DNA of 64,000 nucleotides. Source: Oleiharenicola lentus (lineage in GTDB: Bacteria > Verrucomicrobiota > Verrucomicrobiia > Opitutales > Opitutaceae). The stretch lies in assembly GCF_004118375.1 (NCBI RefSeq), contig NZ_SDHX01000001.1, positions 2,731,693 through 2,795,692 of the forward strand. The letters are read 5' to 3'. Below, in pieces: positions 26,889 through 35,185 of the stretch. Under the pieces are notes generated by a model. The model ran no database searches. It was given only the letters and a program-made list of their open reading frames with translations, and was not told the origin of the DNA. Numbering within the stretch: position 1 is the first letter of the stretch; the number at the start of each line of letters is the position of its first letter. A program made the translations under genes and the position numbers.

Positions 26889-28223
26889 ATGAGAGACTCC
26901 GACGCTCCCCACGCCCCCACGACCAGCGAGGTGCCACGCGCCGGCGCCGGCCGCATCCTCATCTTCGCGCTGATCTTCTTCGGCCTCGGCGTGACCGAGG
27001 AGGTCAGCAACAACGTGCTGCCGCTCACGCTCCAGCGCATGACCGCGGACTTCAGCTGGAGCGTGGACCTGCCCTTCCGCCTTCCCGGCCTCGCGCCGGA
27101 CGGCGTGTTCACCATGGGCAGCGCGCTGGTCATCGGCCTGGTGCTGGCTCTCAATCCGCTCTTCGGTTTCATCGCCCAGCCCTTGGTCGGCGTCCTCAGC
27201 GACCGCGTATGGACACGTGTCGGTCGGCGCGCCTTCTTCCTGATCACCGGTGCCCCGGTCGTGGCGGTCTGCCTCTTCCTCGTGCCCTGGGCCTCGGCCC
27301 TCTGGCAGCTCGTCGTCTTGGTCGTCATCTACCAGTTTTTCCAGGACGTGCTCTGGGGCAGCGACCACCCGCTGCTGGCCGATCTGTTTCCCTCCCGCCA
27401 GCGCGGCATCGTCGGCGCCGCCATCGGGGTCGCCTACCAGCTGGGCGCGGTGTTCGTCACGCGCGCCGGCCTGGCTTGGACCGCGGCACACGAGCGCACC
27501 CACGGCGGCGATCTCTTCGGCGCGCCGATCTACTGGGCCGCCGCCGCCATTCAGGTGGGGTTGGTCATGGGTCTCGCGTTCTTCCTGTGGGAACGCCGCC
27601 TGCCCGTGATGAAGCGCCCCCGGCTCACCCCGGGCCAATATGTGCGCGATTTTCGCGCTCAACCCGGCCTCGTGCGACTTGGCTGGGTCAATTTTCTGCG
27701 TGCCTTCATGGTCACGGCCGGCACCGGCTATCTGGTGCTCTTCGGCACCGTAACCCTCGCCGCCGACAAGGCGGACTATGCCCGCGCAATGGGCTGGCTG
27801 CCCCTGCTGGCTCTCGTCTTCGTTTGGCCGGCCGGCCTCCTCACCGACCGCTTGGCCCGGGATCGCGTGCTCATGGCCGCGTTTCTGCTTTCCGCCGTTG
27901 GCTACGCAGTCGGCTGGATGGCCGACTCCCTGGCCTGGCTGTCCGTGGCGTTCGTGATCACGCGTCTGGCCTGGGTCAACATCGAGATCGGCTACAAGTC
28001 ACTGGTCAGCGATTTCTATCCCGTCCATCAGGTCGGCCAGCTGGCCGGGGCCATCAATATTTTCTACGCCTCCGGTCGCACCCTGGCCTTGGTCTCCGTC
28101 GGTGCCCTGATCGGGGCCTTCGGCAACGACTACCGCCTGGCCTGGCCTGTCGCAATCGCCGCAGCCCTCGTCAGTATCTGGGTCCTGCGCGGCGTGCGCG
28201 ACCCACGCTCCCCTTCTCCCTGA
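26889..28223 (+). CDS. MFS sugar transporter, SLC45/GPH-like
   Basis: The start at 26889 is chosen because it follows the preceding stop by 40 bases; an upstream start at 26793 would overlap the previous gene. The 444-residue protein has about 12 membrane segments. A signature loop after the second or third helix reads AQPLVGVLSDRVWTRVGRR, very like the D-R-x-x-x-R-x-G-R-R loop of sucrose/maltose SLC45 and GPH sugar carriers. It is likely to import mono- or oligosaccharides released by the exported enzymes of the same operon, by proton or sodium symport. Only 5 bases separate it from the following sulfatase gene. Confidence 0.85.
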   Translation: MRDSDAPHAPTTSEVPRAGAGRILIFALIFFGLGVTEEVSNNVLPLTLQRMTADFSWSVDLPFRLPGLAPDGVFTMGSALVIGLVLALNPLFGFIAQPLVGVLSDRVWTRVGRRAFFLITGAPVVAVCLFLVPWASALWQLVVLVVIYQFFQDVLWGSDHPLLADLFPSRQRGIVGAAIGVAYQLGAVFVTRAGLAWTAAHERTHGGDLFGAPIYWAAAAIQVGLVMGLAFFLWERRLPVMKRPRLTPGQYVRDFRAQPGLVRLGWVNFLRAFMVTAGTGYLVLFGTVTLAADKADYARAMGWLPLLALVFVWPAGLLTDRLARDRVLMAAFLLSAVGYAVGWMADSLAWLSVAFVITRLAWVNIEIGYKSLVSDFYPVHQVGQLAGAINIFYASGRTLALVSVGALIGAFGNDYRLAWPVAIAAALVSIWVLRGVRDPRSPSP

Positions 28224-28228
28224 AATAT

Positions 28229-29626
28229 ATGCGTCCAATCCTGCTGCTCCTCGTCCTCACCGGCTGGCTCCGGGCCGTGCCGCCCAACATCGTTTTCATG
28301 GTCTCTGACGACCACAGTGTGCCGCACATCGGCGCCTATGGGTTTCCCGTCCGGACGCCTAACCTCGACCGCCTCGCCGCCCAAGGCGTGTTGTTCGACC
28401 GGATGTTCACCACCGCGCCGCAATGCGCGCCCTCCCGCGCGAGCTTCGCCACCGGCCGCTCGGCCGTGGCCGCCCGCGTTACCCGCTTCTCCTCGCCGCT
28501 GCCCCGCGACATCGAGACGTTCCCCGAGATCCTCCGGCGCGAGGCCGGCTACTTCACCGGCATCTGCCGGCGCTCGCACCACCTCGATGGCTGGACCGAT
28601 TCCGCCAACGAACTGTCCCCGGCCATCTGGAAGAAGCACGACATGCTGTCCGTGCCCGCCCGTTTTGACTACGTCAACATGACTGGCGACCGCACCTCGA
28701 CTCCGGGCATCGTGCGCGAATTTCTCGACCGGGTGCCGGCCGCCAAACCGTTTTTCCTGTGGATTAATTTCAATGATCCGCACCACCCATGGAACGCCCC
28801 TAAAGTGCATGAGCCGTCCTCGCTCCCAATGCCAGCCGACTGGCCGGATCTACCCGAGTTGCGTGGTGACTTCGCCCGCTACCTCGATGAGATCTCCCGT
28901 CTCGATGAAGAGGTCCAGTGGGTGCTGGATGAACTCGAACGTCGTGGCCTGGCCCAAAACACCATCGTCGTCTTCGTCGGGGACAACGGTTCGCCCCTGC
29001 CTAGGGGCAAGGGTGCCCTTCACGAGCGCGGCGTAAACGTGCCCTTGATCGTGCGCTGGCCCGCCGGCGCACCTGCCGGGCGCCGCACGCCCGCGCTCGT
29101 CTCGGGGGAGGATTTCGCCCCGACCTTCCTCGAGGCCACCGGGCTCCAACCGCCCCGCGTAATGACCGGCCGCAGCTTTCTGCCGCTACTACGCAACGAC
29201 GACGCCTACCGCCCGCGCGAGCATCTCTTCGCAATGCGCGGCGTCCACGGGGCATCCATCTTCAACGAGTCCACGCCCTCCAGCGGCTTCGATCTCGGTC
29301 GGATGGTGCGGGAAGACCGCTACAAGCTCATCATTAACTATACGCCCTGGATGCCCTACGCACCCACGGACAGCCGGATTGAACCCGGCTGGCATCGCAT
29401 CGCGGCCCTGCACGGCACCGGCAAGCTTGACCCCCGCTTCTCCGCCATGTGGTTCCGCCTGCCCCGTCCCATCGTCGAACTCTACGACATGGAAGAAGAC
29501 CCGGCCGAGATGAACAACCTGGCCGGCAAGCCCGAGGTCGCCGCCATCGAGTATCGCCTAAAGACCGCCTTGCAGGAGAAAATGATCACCGAATACGACT
29601 ACTTACCCCTGCCCCTGCGCGAATAG
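28229..29626 (+). CDS. Sulfatase, sulfamidase/heparan-N-sulfatase-like, exported, unusual active-site segment
   Basis: ATG 28229 begins a short leader (MRPILLLLVLTGWLRA); a longer open frame upstream is a shadow of the transporter gene. The 465-residue protein has the metal site MVSDDHS (24-30), formylglycine Cys66 in CAPSR (66-70) and the late site FVGDNGSPLPRGKG. It is short and resembles the SGSH (sulfamidase) branch. The GKxH element expected about 45 residues after the Cys is not found; the matching position reads GICRRSHHLDG (111-121), with Arg in place of Lys. Either the binding site differs or the Lys is replaced. It is the last gene of the plus-strand operon. Confidence 0.88.
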   Translation: MRPILLLLVLTGWLRAVPPNIVFMVSDDHSVPHIGAYGFPVRTPNLDRLAAQGVLFDRMFTTAPQCAPSRASFATGRSAVAARVTRFSSPLPRDIETFPEILRREAGYFTGICRRSHHLDGWTDSANELSPAIWKKHDMLSVPARFDYVNMTGDRTSTPGIVREFLDRVPAAKPFFLWINFNDPHHPWNAPKVHEPSSLPMPADWPDLPELRGDFARYLDEISRLDEEVQWVLDELERRGLAQNTIVVFVGDNGSPLPRGKGALHERGVNVPLIVRWPAGAPAGRRTPALVSGEDFAPTFLEATGLQPPRVMTGRSFLPLLRNDDAYRPREHLFAMRGVHGASIFNESTPSSGFDLGRMVREDRYKLIINYTPWMPYAPTDSRIEPGWHRIAALHGTGKLDPRFSAMWFRLPRPIVELYDMEEDPAEMNNLAGKPEVAAIEYRLKTALQEKMITEYDYLPLPLRE

Positions 29627-29963
29627 AACTCTCCGGAGTCAATTAGCCCAGCCCACCGCCCCTCTTCCACCCCGGATCATTCATCAGCTCAGGCGACCAC
29701 CTTGCACCAATCCGCCCCGGGCCATTTCCGGCATTTCAGGGGAATGAAGAACAGGAGCGCTACAACCGCCTCAAGTGACTGTTAATCACCTGGCCAATGG
29801 CTCGATCCCAGCCCGGGCAGCCATTCCCATCAAGGGGATGATGGGTTTCCTGGATTTACCCGAAAAACCATTGACCGGTTAACGTCCGACTTCGCAAACC
29901 CTCCATACGGCTCAGGTTTTATGGAGTGGCGCCTTTAGACACATTTAGTGAAAAGTTAGGTGC
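29627..29963. other. 337-base intergenic region after the sulfatase operon
   Basis: No gene is recognised. One small hairpin (cccatcaaggggatgatggg, about 29827-29846) is present, without a following T-run, so terminator function is doubtful. Base composition falls from this point, marking the left edge of the atypical segment. Confidence 0.4.
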
Positions 29964-31550
29964 ATGTTCGAAGACCATAATAAGGAGGGAAAGAAGTTCG
30001 TTCCGAAGTTCGGGCAGGACTGGAGCCGCGTGGATTTCGTTGAGGTAATCTTCCCAGAAATTGTTTGGATCGGATTCGTGCTGCAACGGCACGGTAGTAA
30101 AAAGGGAATTGCGCTGGCGACCGCGCTTATTGAAGCCGCCTTCCATGCGGCGACGAAACACCCCCAACCCGAATTTTCTTTCATTAGCGCCCATCGAGAA
30201 CTGACCGACGAGGCGAAAGCAGCCGTGCGCGAAAGGCTGCGGTCCGCGGGTCAACTGGACGAACTACGGGAGGCGCTGGAGCCATTTGTCCGCTGCTATC
30301 ACAACGACAATCCCCTGACATATCTCTGGGATGCCGCGCTCCCTTGCCATTCAGACGCTGATGTCGAAACGGCGCGCAAAGTGGTTGGCCCACGCCTTAA
30401 CCGCTGGTCACCCGAGGGCACACTGATGCAAGCCGTCGTGCTGTATGGCGAGCACTGCACCGGCCGGTTACACTACACAGAAAACGTCAAACCACCGAAT
30501 CTCGAAGCAATCGTTAGCGATTTCGATTCGCCGGAAGGAAAACGCGCCAGTTCGCATGCACGCACATCGACGTCGGCGATATATGCCCACTACAAGGATC
30601 GCCTAGGCAATGCCTGGGCCGAGTATTTCTGGCGGCGAGGACTGGAACTCGATCCGTTGCGAGGGCACATCCGGTTACCTGATGAGGCACCCGCGGGCGG
30701 GAATCCGGTTGTGAGGTTCAGACAGGGCTTCCATCATTTAGCCGCGGCCTTGGTGAAAGAGGTCTCCGAACAGGTCATCTTAAACACTGTTTCGGAGGAG
30801 GAACACACGGTCATTAATGCTTTGCTCGCGCGTCAAGCGACGTTGGCCGTAGCGTTGGCCGACAATTTCGAAGTCTGGAACTGGGACATCGGGCCTCTAT
30901 ACCTGCGGGCGATGACAGACTGCTACATCACGCTAGCATGGATTTTGGGGAAACCAGACGAACGCAGCCGACTCTACATCGTGCACGGCTTGGGCCAGGA
31001 GAAGCTATGGATGGCGCACTACGAACGGCTGGCGGACGAGGCGGAGGACGAAGGGGAGAAGGAAGGGTATCGTCAAATGATCGAAGCGAGTCGCGCCTGG
31101 GTAGAAAGCCAGAGCTTCTTGTTCTTCGTTACAGTCAACCTCGGGAACTGGACCGGAAAGAATACGCGCGAAATGGCTCTCGATGCCGATTGCATCGATC
31201 TGTATAATTTCGCATACACGCCTTACAGTTTCTCAGCGCACAATACTTGGAATCATTTGGGGAAGTTCAATGCGGTGCCCTCTCCCAGTCCGCTGCACAA
31301 GAACATGCGGATGCCGAACATCCCACATTTTGCTGGGGAGCCGAGCATCATGATGAATGCAGCGAAGTATTTGGACAAATCGATCAATGCTGTAGCGAAA
31401 CATTATGGCCTAACAACACAGGTCGAAGCTGCCTATCCGTGGAGCGGTGCTCGAATCAGTGATGTGTGCGAGTTCCTTTATGAGCAGTTCGAAGGAACAA
31501 AGAAGCGCTCGAAAATGCCGTCCGAAAAGACAGATACCTCTGCCGAGTGA
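29964..31550 (+). CDS. DUF5677-like protein of unknown function
   Basis: This 528-residue protein has no leader and no membrane helix. The central region (near residue 310) contains VWNWDIGPLYLRAMTDCYITLAWILG, here cited by its ends VWNWDIG and ITLAWILG, which resembles the helical core of DUF5677 proteins. A charged helix with LADEAEDEGEKEGY follows. The C-terminus is Ser/Lys rich. Codon use is less GC-biased than in flanking genes, which suggests recent acquisition. It stands alone between long spacers and ends 332 bases from tRNA-Cys. DUF5677 proteins turn up in accessory regions, sometimes near defence genes, but no function is assigned and no partner is seen here. Confidence 0.6.
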   Translation: MFEDHNKEGKKFVPKFGQDWSRVDFVEVIFPEIVWIGFVLQRHGSKKGIALATALIEAAFHAATKHPQPEFSFISAHRELTDEAKAAVRERLRSAGQLDELREALEPFVRCYHNDNPLTYLWDAALPCHSDADVETARKVVGPRLNRWSPEGTLMQAVVLYGEHCTGRLHYTENVKPPNLEAIVSDFDSPEGKRASSHARTSTSAIYAHYKDRLGNAWAEYFWRRGLELDPLRGHIRLPDEAPAGGNPVVRFRQGFHHLAAALVKEVSEQVILNTVSEEEHTVINALLARQATLAVALADNFEVWNWDIGPLYLRAMTDCYITLAWILGKPDERSRLYIVHGLGQEKLWMAHYERLADEAEDEGEKEGYRQMIEASRAWVESQSFLFFVTVNLGNWTGKNTREMALDADCIDLYNFAYTPYSFSAHNTWNHLGKFNAVPSPSPLHKNMRMPNIPHFAGEPSIMMNAAKYLDKSINAVAKHYGLTTQVEAAYPWSGARISDVCEFLYEQFEGTKKRSKMPSEKTDTSAE

Positions 31551-31882
31551 TTTTTCTTCGTTATCTTGTGCCAGCCGGCAACTGACAGGTCGCGAAATTG
31601 AGAATAACGAAGCCACTTTGGCTCCGCAAAAAGCTTACCGTTTCGCTGGGTCCCATTCCTCGGCCGGCAAGAATACATCCCCACTTACTTCCCGCACGCA
31701 GGTAGGCTGCTGCGATGGGATCGGATGCGAGGCTGGGCACCCCCAGTAGTAACAACAGATCGCTCCGATTTTTTGATACCCCCCTCCGGTCGGCGGTTTT
31801 CCGATTCTCCTGCGGCGGCCTGACGGTCATACTCCCGCCGGTAGTGACTTCGCCAACCGCTTGTGGCGCAACGGCCTTTAAG
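31551..31882. other. 332-base spacer between DUF5677-like gene and tRNA-Cys
   Basis: No recognised gene. Several short open frames overlap on both strands without family features. If an island ends at tRNA-Cys, an attachment site would be expected here; no duplicate of the tRNA 3' end was found by eye. Confidence 0.35.
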
Positions 31883-31957
31883 TGGAGGTGCGGGGCGGAA
31901 TCGAACCGCCGAATAGAGCTTTTGCAGAGCTCGGCCTTACCACTTGGCTACCGCACC
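31883..31957 (-). tRNA. tRNA-Cys (GCA)
   Basis: Read on the minus strand, the acceptor stem GGTGCGG pairs with CCGCACC. This is followed by T and an encoded CCA end (31883-31885). The anticodon loop CTGCAAA carries GCA, and the T-loop reads GGTTCGATTCC. At 75 bases with CCA it is a normal class I tRNA. It stands alone at the edge of the atypical segment. Confidence 0.95.
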
Positions 31958-32524
31958 GGACCAAACGAGCGCGCATACTTGGGCCAATTTTCTGCCTTCC
32001 GCAAGAACTGAAATTCAGAGGATGAATCCGGGCAAATGGTCACGGATTACACTGATCTGCACGGAATAGTTCCTCTCTGATTCGTGTCCCTGCCCGCCAT
32101 CCATCGTGTCAACTAGTCGAACCACCAAGCAGGGGTGATAACAGAGGAGGACAAAGTCAGGGGCGGCGAGGAGCACGTTGAGCGCCTCCAGCATTTTGCG
32201 CCTGAGAGCCACGAAGTCGGTCGGCTTGAGGTTACCGGTGGCCACCGACCGCGCGGATCAGGCGGCGAGCCTGGGATTGTGACGGACGGCAACTACGGTG
32301 GCCATGGAGAGGACCTGTCGCACGTTGTTCTCGGGGCGGGCAAGATGGCAGTGGCCTGCTGTTGCGCGCTCGATGGGCGCGAAGCCATCAAGGCCGAGAG
32401 TGGCACCGGCTCAATCTAGTCGAGATCGAGCACATGGGCAGGGTTGTCGCGATGAACAGCGAGCCGACGCTCTGGAGCCCGGGTTGTGACCCGGATGCGG
32501 AATCCGGAATGATGACCGAGCAGC
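31958..32524. other. 567-base region, decayed-looking, with a cacggattacactgat word
   Basis: No gene with a recognisable family is found on either strand. The segment 32040-32085 contains cacggattacactgatctgcacgg and gattcgtgtccctg, which resemble the short-word intergenic repeats at 54480 and 58105 (tccgtgctcatctgtgtcat). The rest may be eroded coding sequence. Confidence 0.4.
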
Positions 32525-33100
32525 TTGGCGGCCAGACACTTGACACCTTTTGTCACTGTCGCCATGCAGACCACAATTCCCATGGCAGCAAGCATCTCGA
32601 TGGCCCGGACCCGCGCACTCTGCGCCGCACCTAAAGGCATTGCCCCGAGTGAATTCTTTCGCGCCCTCTGCCTTGATGTAGCCGGCGATCTCGATGTCGA
32701 TCAGGTGAGCGTCTGGACGTTCGAGCACGATCAAAATCAAATCAACTGCCTGTGCGCCTATGACGCTCTTTCGCAGCACTTCTCGAGCGGGCAATCACTC
32801 AAGCGATCATCCTGTCCGCTCTACTTTGAGCAGATCGTCGAGCAGAACATCGTTGCGGCAGATGACGTCACCCAAAACTCCGCCACCAAGGAGTTCCTCG
32901 ATAGCTATTTCAAGCCACACGGCATCAAGTCCCTTCTGGATTTCATCATGCACCAGGACATGGAACCATACGGGATCATCTGCTGTGAGAACCGACGGGC
33001 TGTTCGAAAATGGCGCGACACTGACCGCAGCTACCTGCGTTCGATTGCCGCACTGACCTCTTTCCTGTTCTTGCCTACCGCCCGAAAGACGACGGATTAA
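32525..33100 (+). CDS. GAF-domain protein
   Basis: The product of up to 191 residues is almost entirely one GAF sensor domain. Landmarks are LDVDQVSVWTFEHD, SSGQSLKRSSCPLYFE, GIKSLLDFIMHQDM, YGIICCENRR and KWRDTDRSYLRSIAALTSF, which is the usual order. No kinase, cyclase or DNA-binding domain follows; the stop comes right after the last helix. GAF domains bind small ligands such as cyclic nucleotides or haem, or mediate dimers. The first 25 or so residues are not GAF-like and the start is uncertain (ATG 32564 or 32582 are alternatives). It may be a free-standing sensor or the relic of a larger signalling protein. It ends 67 bases before the parA gene. Confidence 0.65.
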   Translation: MAARHLTPFVTVAMQTTIPMAASISMARTRALCAAPKGIAPSEFFRALCLDVAGDLDVDQVSVWTFEHDQNQINCLCAYDALSQHFSSGQSLKRSSCPLYFEQIVEQNIVAADDVTQNSATKEFLDSYFKPHGIKSLLDFIMHQDMEPYGIICCENRRAVRKWRDTDRSYLRSIAALTSFLFLPTARKTTD

Positions 33101-33167
33101 GCGAACTCGACGAGCCCGGACGCACTTCGCGCTAGACTCCCCAGTCCGCTTTCCGGTTAATCGCCTT

Positions 33168-33959
33168 ATGGGCTGCACTGTATTCACCATCGCCAACCAG
33201 AAGGGCGGCGTCGGCAAGACCACCACCGCCGTCAACCTCGCGGCGGCCCTCGCCGAGCGCAAGATCCACACCCTCGTGGTGGACCTCGACCCGCAGGCCA
33301 ACGCGACCAGCGCCCTCGGCGTCGAGAAACAGGAGGGCAAGAGCCTCTACGGTCCCCTCCACGGTGAAGGCAGTGCCTTCGAGATGCTCACGCCCACCGC
33401 CTGGCCGCACCTCGCGCTCATCCCCTCGGAGCAGGACCTTGCCGCCATTGAGATCGAACTGGCCCAGCAGCAGAACTACCTCATGCGCCTGCGCTCCGTG
33501 CTCGAGCCCCTGCGCAACTCCGGCGGCTACCGCGCCATCATCATCGACTGCCCGCCCGCCCTCGGCATGCTCTCGATGAACTCCCTCGCCGCCGCCGACC
33601 ATCTCCTCATCGCCCTGCAGTGCGAATACATGGCCCTCGAGGGCCTCGGCCAGATCCTTAAGGTTGTCGAGCGCCTCAAGCAGGCCGGCGTCAACCCCAC
33701 TCTCGACGTGGGCGGCATCGTCATGACGATGTTCGACAGCCGCATCAACCTGGCCAAGCAGGTCGTTGAGGAAGTGCGCCAGCACCTGCCCGACAAGATT
33801 TTCCAGACGCTCATCCCACGCACCGTCCGCCTGAGCGAGGCCCCGAGCTTCGGCAAACCGATCTTCGCCTACGATGCGAACAGCCCCGGCGCCAAGGCCT
33901 ACCGCGATCTCGCCAAGGAGGTCGCCGAGCGGTTCAACCTGAAGGAAGCCACGGTGTGA
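33168..33959 (+). CDS. ParA-family ATPase (Soj-like)
   Basis: The 263-residue product has the deviant Walker A KGGVGKTT (12-19) with both lysines, the switch segment VVDLDPQANAT, Walker B-like AIIIDCPPALGMLS and the late PRTVRLSEAPSFGKP loop typical of chromosomal ParA/Soj. It would bind ATP and non-specific DNA to position the chromosome with ParB. No parB is visible within several kilobases on either side, although the two usually sit together. The downstream 284 bases are filled with palindromic repeats. It could also be a ParA-like protein that positions another cargo. Confidence 0.92.
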   Translation: MGCTVFTIANQKGGVGKTTTAVNLAAALAERKIHTLVVDLDPQANATSALGVEKQEGKSLYGPLHGEGSAFEMLTPTAWPHLALIPSEQDLAAIEIELAQQQNYLMRLRSVLEPLRNSGGYRAIIIDCPPALGMLSMNSLAAADHLLIALQCEYMALEGLGQILKVVERLKQAGVNPTLDVGGIVMTMFDSRINLAKQVVEEVRQHLPDKIFQTLIPRTVRLSEAPSFGKPIFAYDANSPGAKAYRDLAKEVAERFNLKEATV

Positions 33960-33960
33960 G

Positions 33961-34165
33961 GTGGAGCCCGCGCTCCGCGCGGGCTGGCTTGGGCATGTTG
34001 TGTTGCCTGGCGGAGGGCTCAGCTCCAGCTGAGCCGTTTCACGGAACCGATAACGCGTTCGCGGCCGTGCTGGAGCTGGGCCCTCCATGTAAGAGTCATG
34101 ACCCGGCGGGTGCGGAGACCCGCCCTCCAAGGGAACCCGGCTCGCCGGGACGCGAGCCCTCCCCG
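33961..34165. repeat. Mosaic palindromic repeat cluster after parA
   Basis: Four hairpins lie in tandem. They are agcccgcg/cgcgggct at 33965-33985; ggctcagct/agctgagcc near 34017-34036; a larger pair ggagggctcagctcc (34012-34026) with ggagctgggccctcc (34072-34086); and ggcgggt/acccgcc at 34105-34124. The segment 33961-33989 recurs at 57981-58009 with one mismatch in 29. The module with tgcggagac recurs in inverse orientation at 55135 and 57951. Confidence 0.85.
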
Positions 34166-34243
34166 ACAGCTGGCTTGCGATTTGCCCCTTCGTCCTCTGA
34201 CTGCTGACTTCTTCCCTCTTTCTTCCTCCATCCGCCTTTAGTA

Positions 34244-35056
34244 ATGCTCGCCACGCTCAACAAATACCGGGTGACCTTCCTGGTCGGCCTGCAAAGCAAC
34301 CTGATCTACCGGGTGAACTTTGCCGTGCGCGGCTTCTTTTCGTTCTTCCACCTGATCGTGGTATTCATCCTCTGGGGCGCCGCTTACGCGGGCAGCCCGC
34401 TGATCGGGGGCTTCAACTTCGCGCAGACCTTCACCTACTTCGTCGCCCTGCTCGTGGCGCAGTTCATGATCGGGGCCTTCAACGAGGACTACCAGATCAG
34501 CGAGGAAATTCGCGGCGGCATGATCAACCAGTTTCTCCTGAAACCGGTGAACTACTTCGCCTACCGCTTCAGCATCTACGTGGCGGCGCGGCTGGTCACC
34601 GGTCTGCTCATTTTGCTGCCGCTCATCGTGAGCCTGCCGCTCATCGGCGAACACCTCGTGCTGCCGGCCGACCCATGGCGCCTGGCCGTCGGCCTGCCGG
34701 CGCTGTTCCTGTCGGCGATCATCCAGTTTGGCATCGCCTACTGCTTCGGCCTGCTGAGCTTCTGGTTCCTGGAGATCCAGGGCTTCGTGATCCTCTCGAT
34801 GGCGCTGGAATCGGTGCTCGGCGGACAAATCTTCCCGCTCGACCTGATGCCCGAGTGGCTCTTCCGCGTCTCGCAGTTCCTGCCTTACTATTACCAGATG
34901 TATTTCCCCGTCGCGATTTTCACCGGCCGGCTCAACGACCCCTCGGCCGCGCTGGTCGGCCTCGGCATCCAGGCTTGCTGGGCCGTCATCATCCTTGGGA
35001 TCGGCGCTATGCTCTGGCGCCGCGGCCTCCGCCTGCACACGGCGGTCGGCGGCTGA
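34244..35056 (+). CDS. ABC-2 type transporter permease, subunit 1
   Basis: This 270-residue protein has six or so membrane segments and no leader. The family pattern of paired ABC-2 permeases (DUF990-like) is visible: FFSFFHLIVVFILWGAAY, then the short amphipathic EEIRGGMINQFLLKPVNYFAYR, QIFPLDLMPEWLFRVSQFLPYYY and a final hydrophobic helix. Such pairs need an ATP-binding subunit, and export substrates such as drugs or polysaccharide are known in the family. No ATPase gene is adjacent on either side in the window. The second permease follows after 129 bases that contain a word-repeat hairpin. Confidence 0.85.
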   Translation: MLATLNKYRVTFLVGLQSNLIYRVNFAVRGFFSFFHLIVVFILWGAAYAGSPLIGGFNFAQTFTYFVALLVAQFMIGAFNEDYQISEEIRGGMINQFLLKPVNYFAYRFSIYVAARLVTGLLILLPLIVSLPLIGEHLVLPADPWRLAVGLPALFLSAIIQFGIAYCFGLLSFWFLEIQGFVILSMALESVLGGQIFPLDLMPEWLFRVSQFLPYYYQMYFPVAIFTGRLNDPSAALVGLGIQACWAVIILGIGAMLWRRGLRLHTAVGG

Positions 35057-35062
35057 GGGATT

Positions 35063-35185
35063 TATGAATTACGACTTACGAATTACGATTGTGACACGCT
35101 CGCGAATTCACGCTCCGCCTCATGACAATTGTTCGCTCCCGATTCGGGGAAATCGTAAACCGTCCATCGTAAATCTGAAATCATA
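35063..35185. repeat. Word-repeat inverted element between permease genes (aattacga words)
   Basis: The left arm (35063-35091) is gaattacga, cttacga and aattacgat in a row. The right arm (about 35148-35182) is aaatcgtaaac, catcgtaaat and ctgaaatcat. The right arm is close to the reverse complement of the left (aatcgtaattcgtaagtcgtaa). The centre (35092-35147) is ordinary GC-rich sequence. It ends 3 bases before the next start codon. Confidence 0.7.

Noticed and set aside
25250-27328. A 692-codon minus-strand open frame
   Set aside because: It is antisense to the beta-helix and transporter genes, whose leaders and membrane segments are clear.
31958-32524. Transposase or integrase relic near tRNA-Cys
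   Set aside because: No frame on either strand shows a recognisable DDE or tyrosine-recombinase motif.
33961-34165. CRISPR array
   Set aside because: Repeats are palindromic modules of different sequence without regular spacers, and no cas genes occur in the window.
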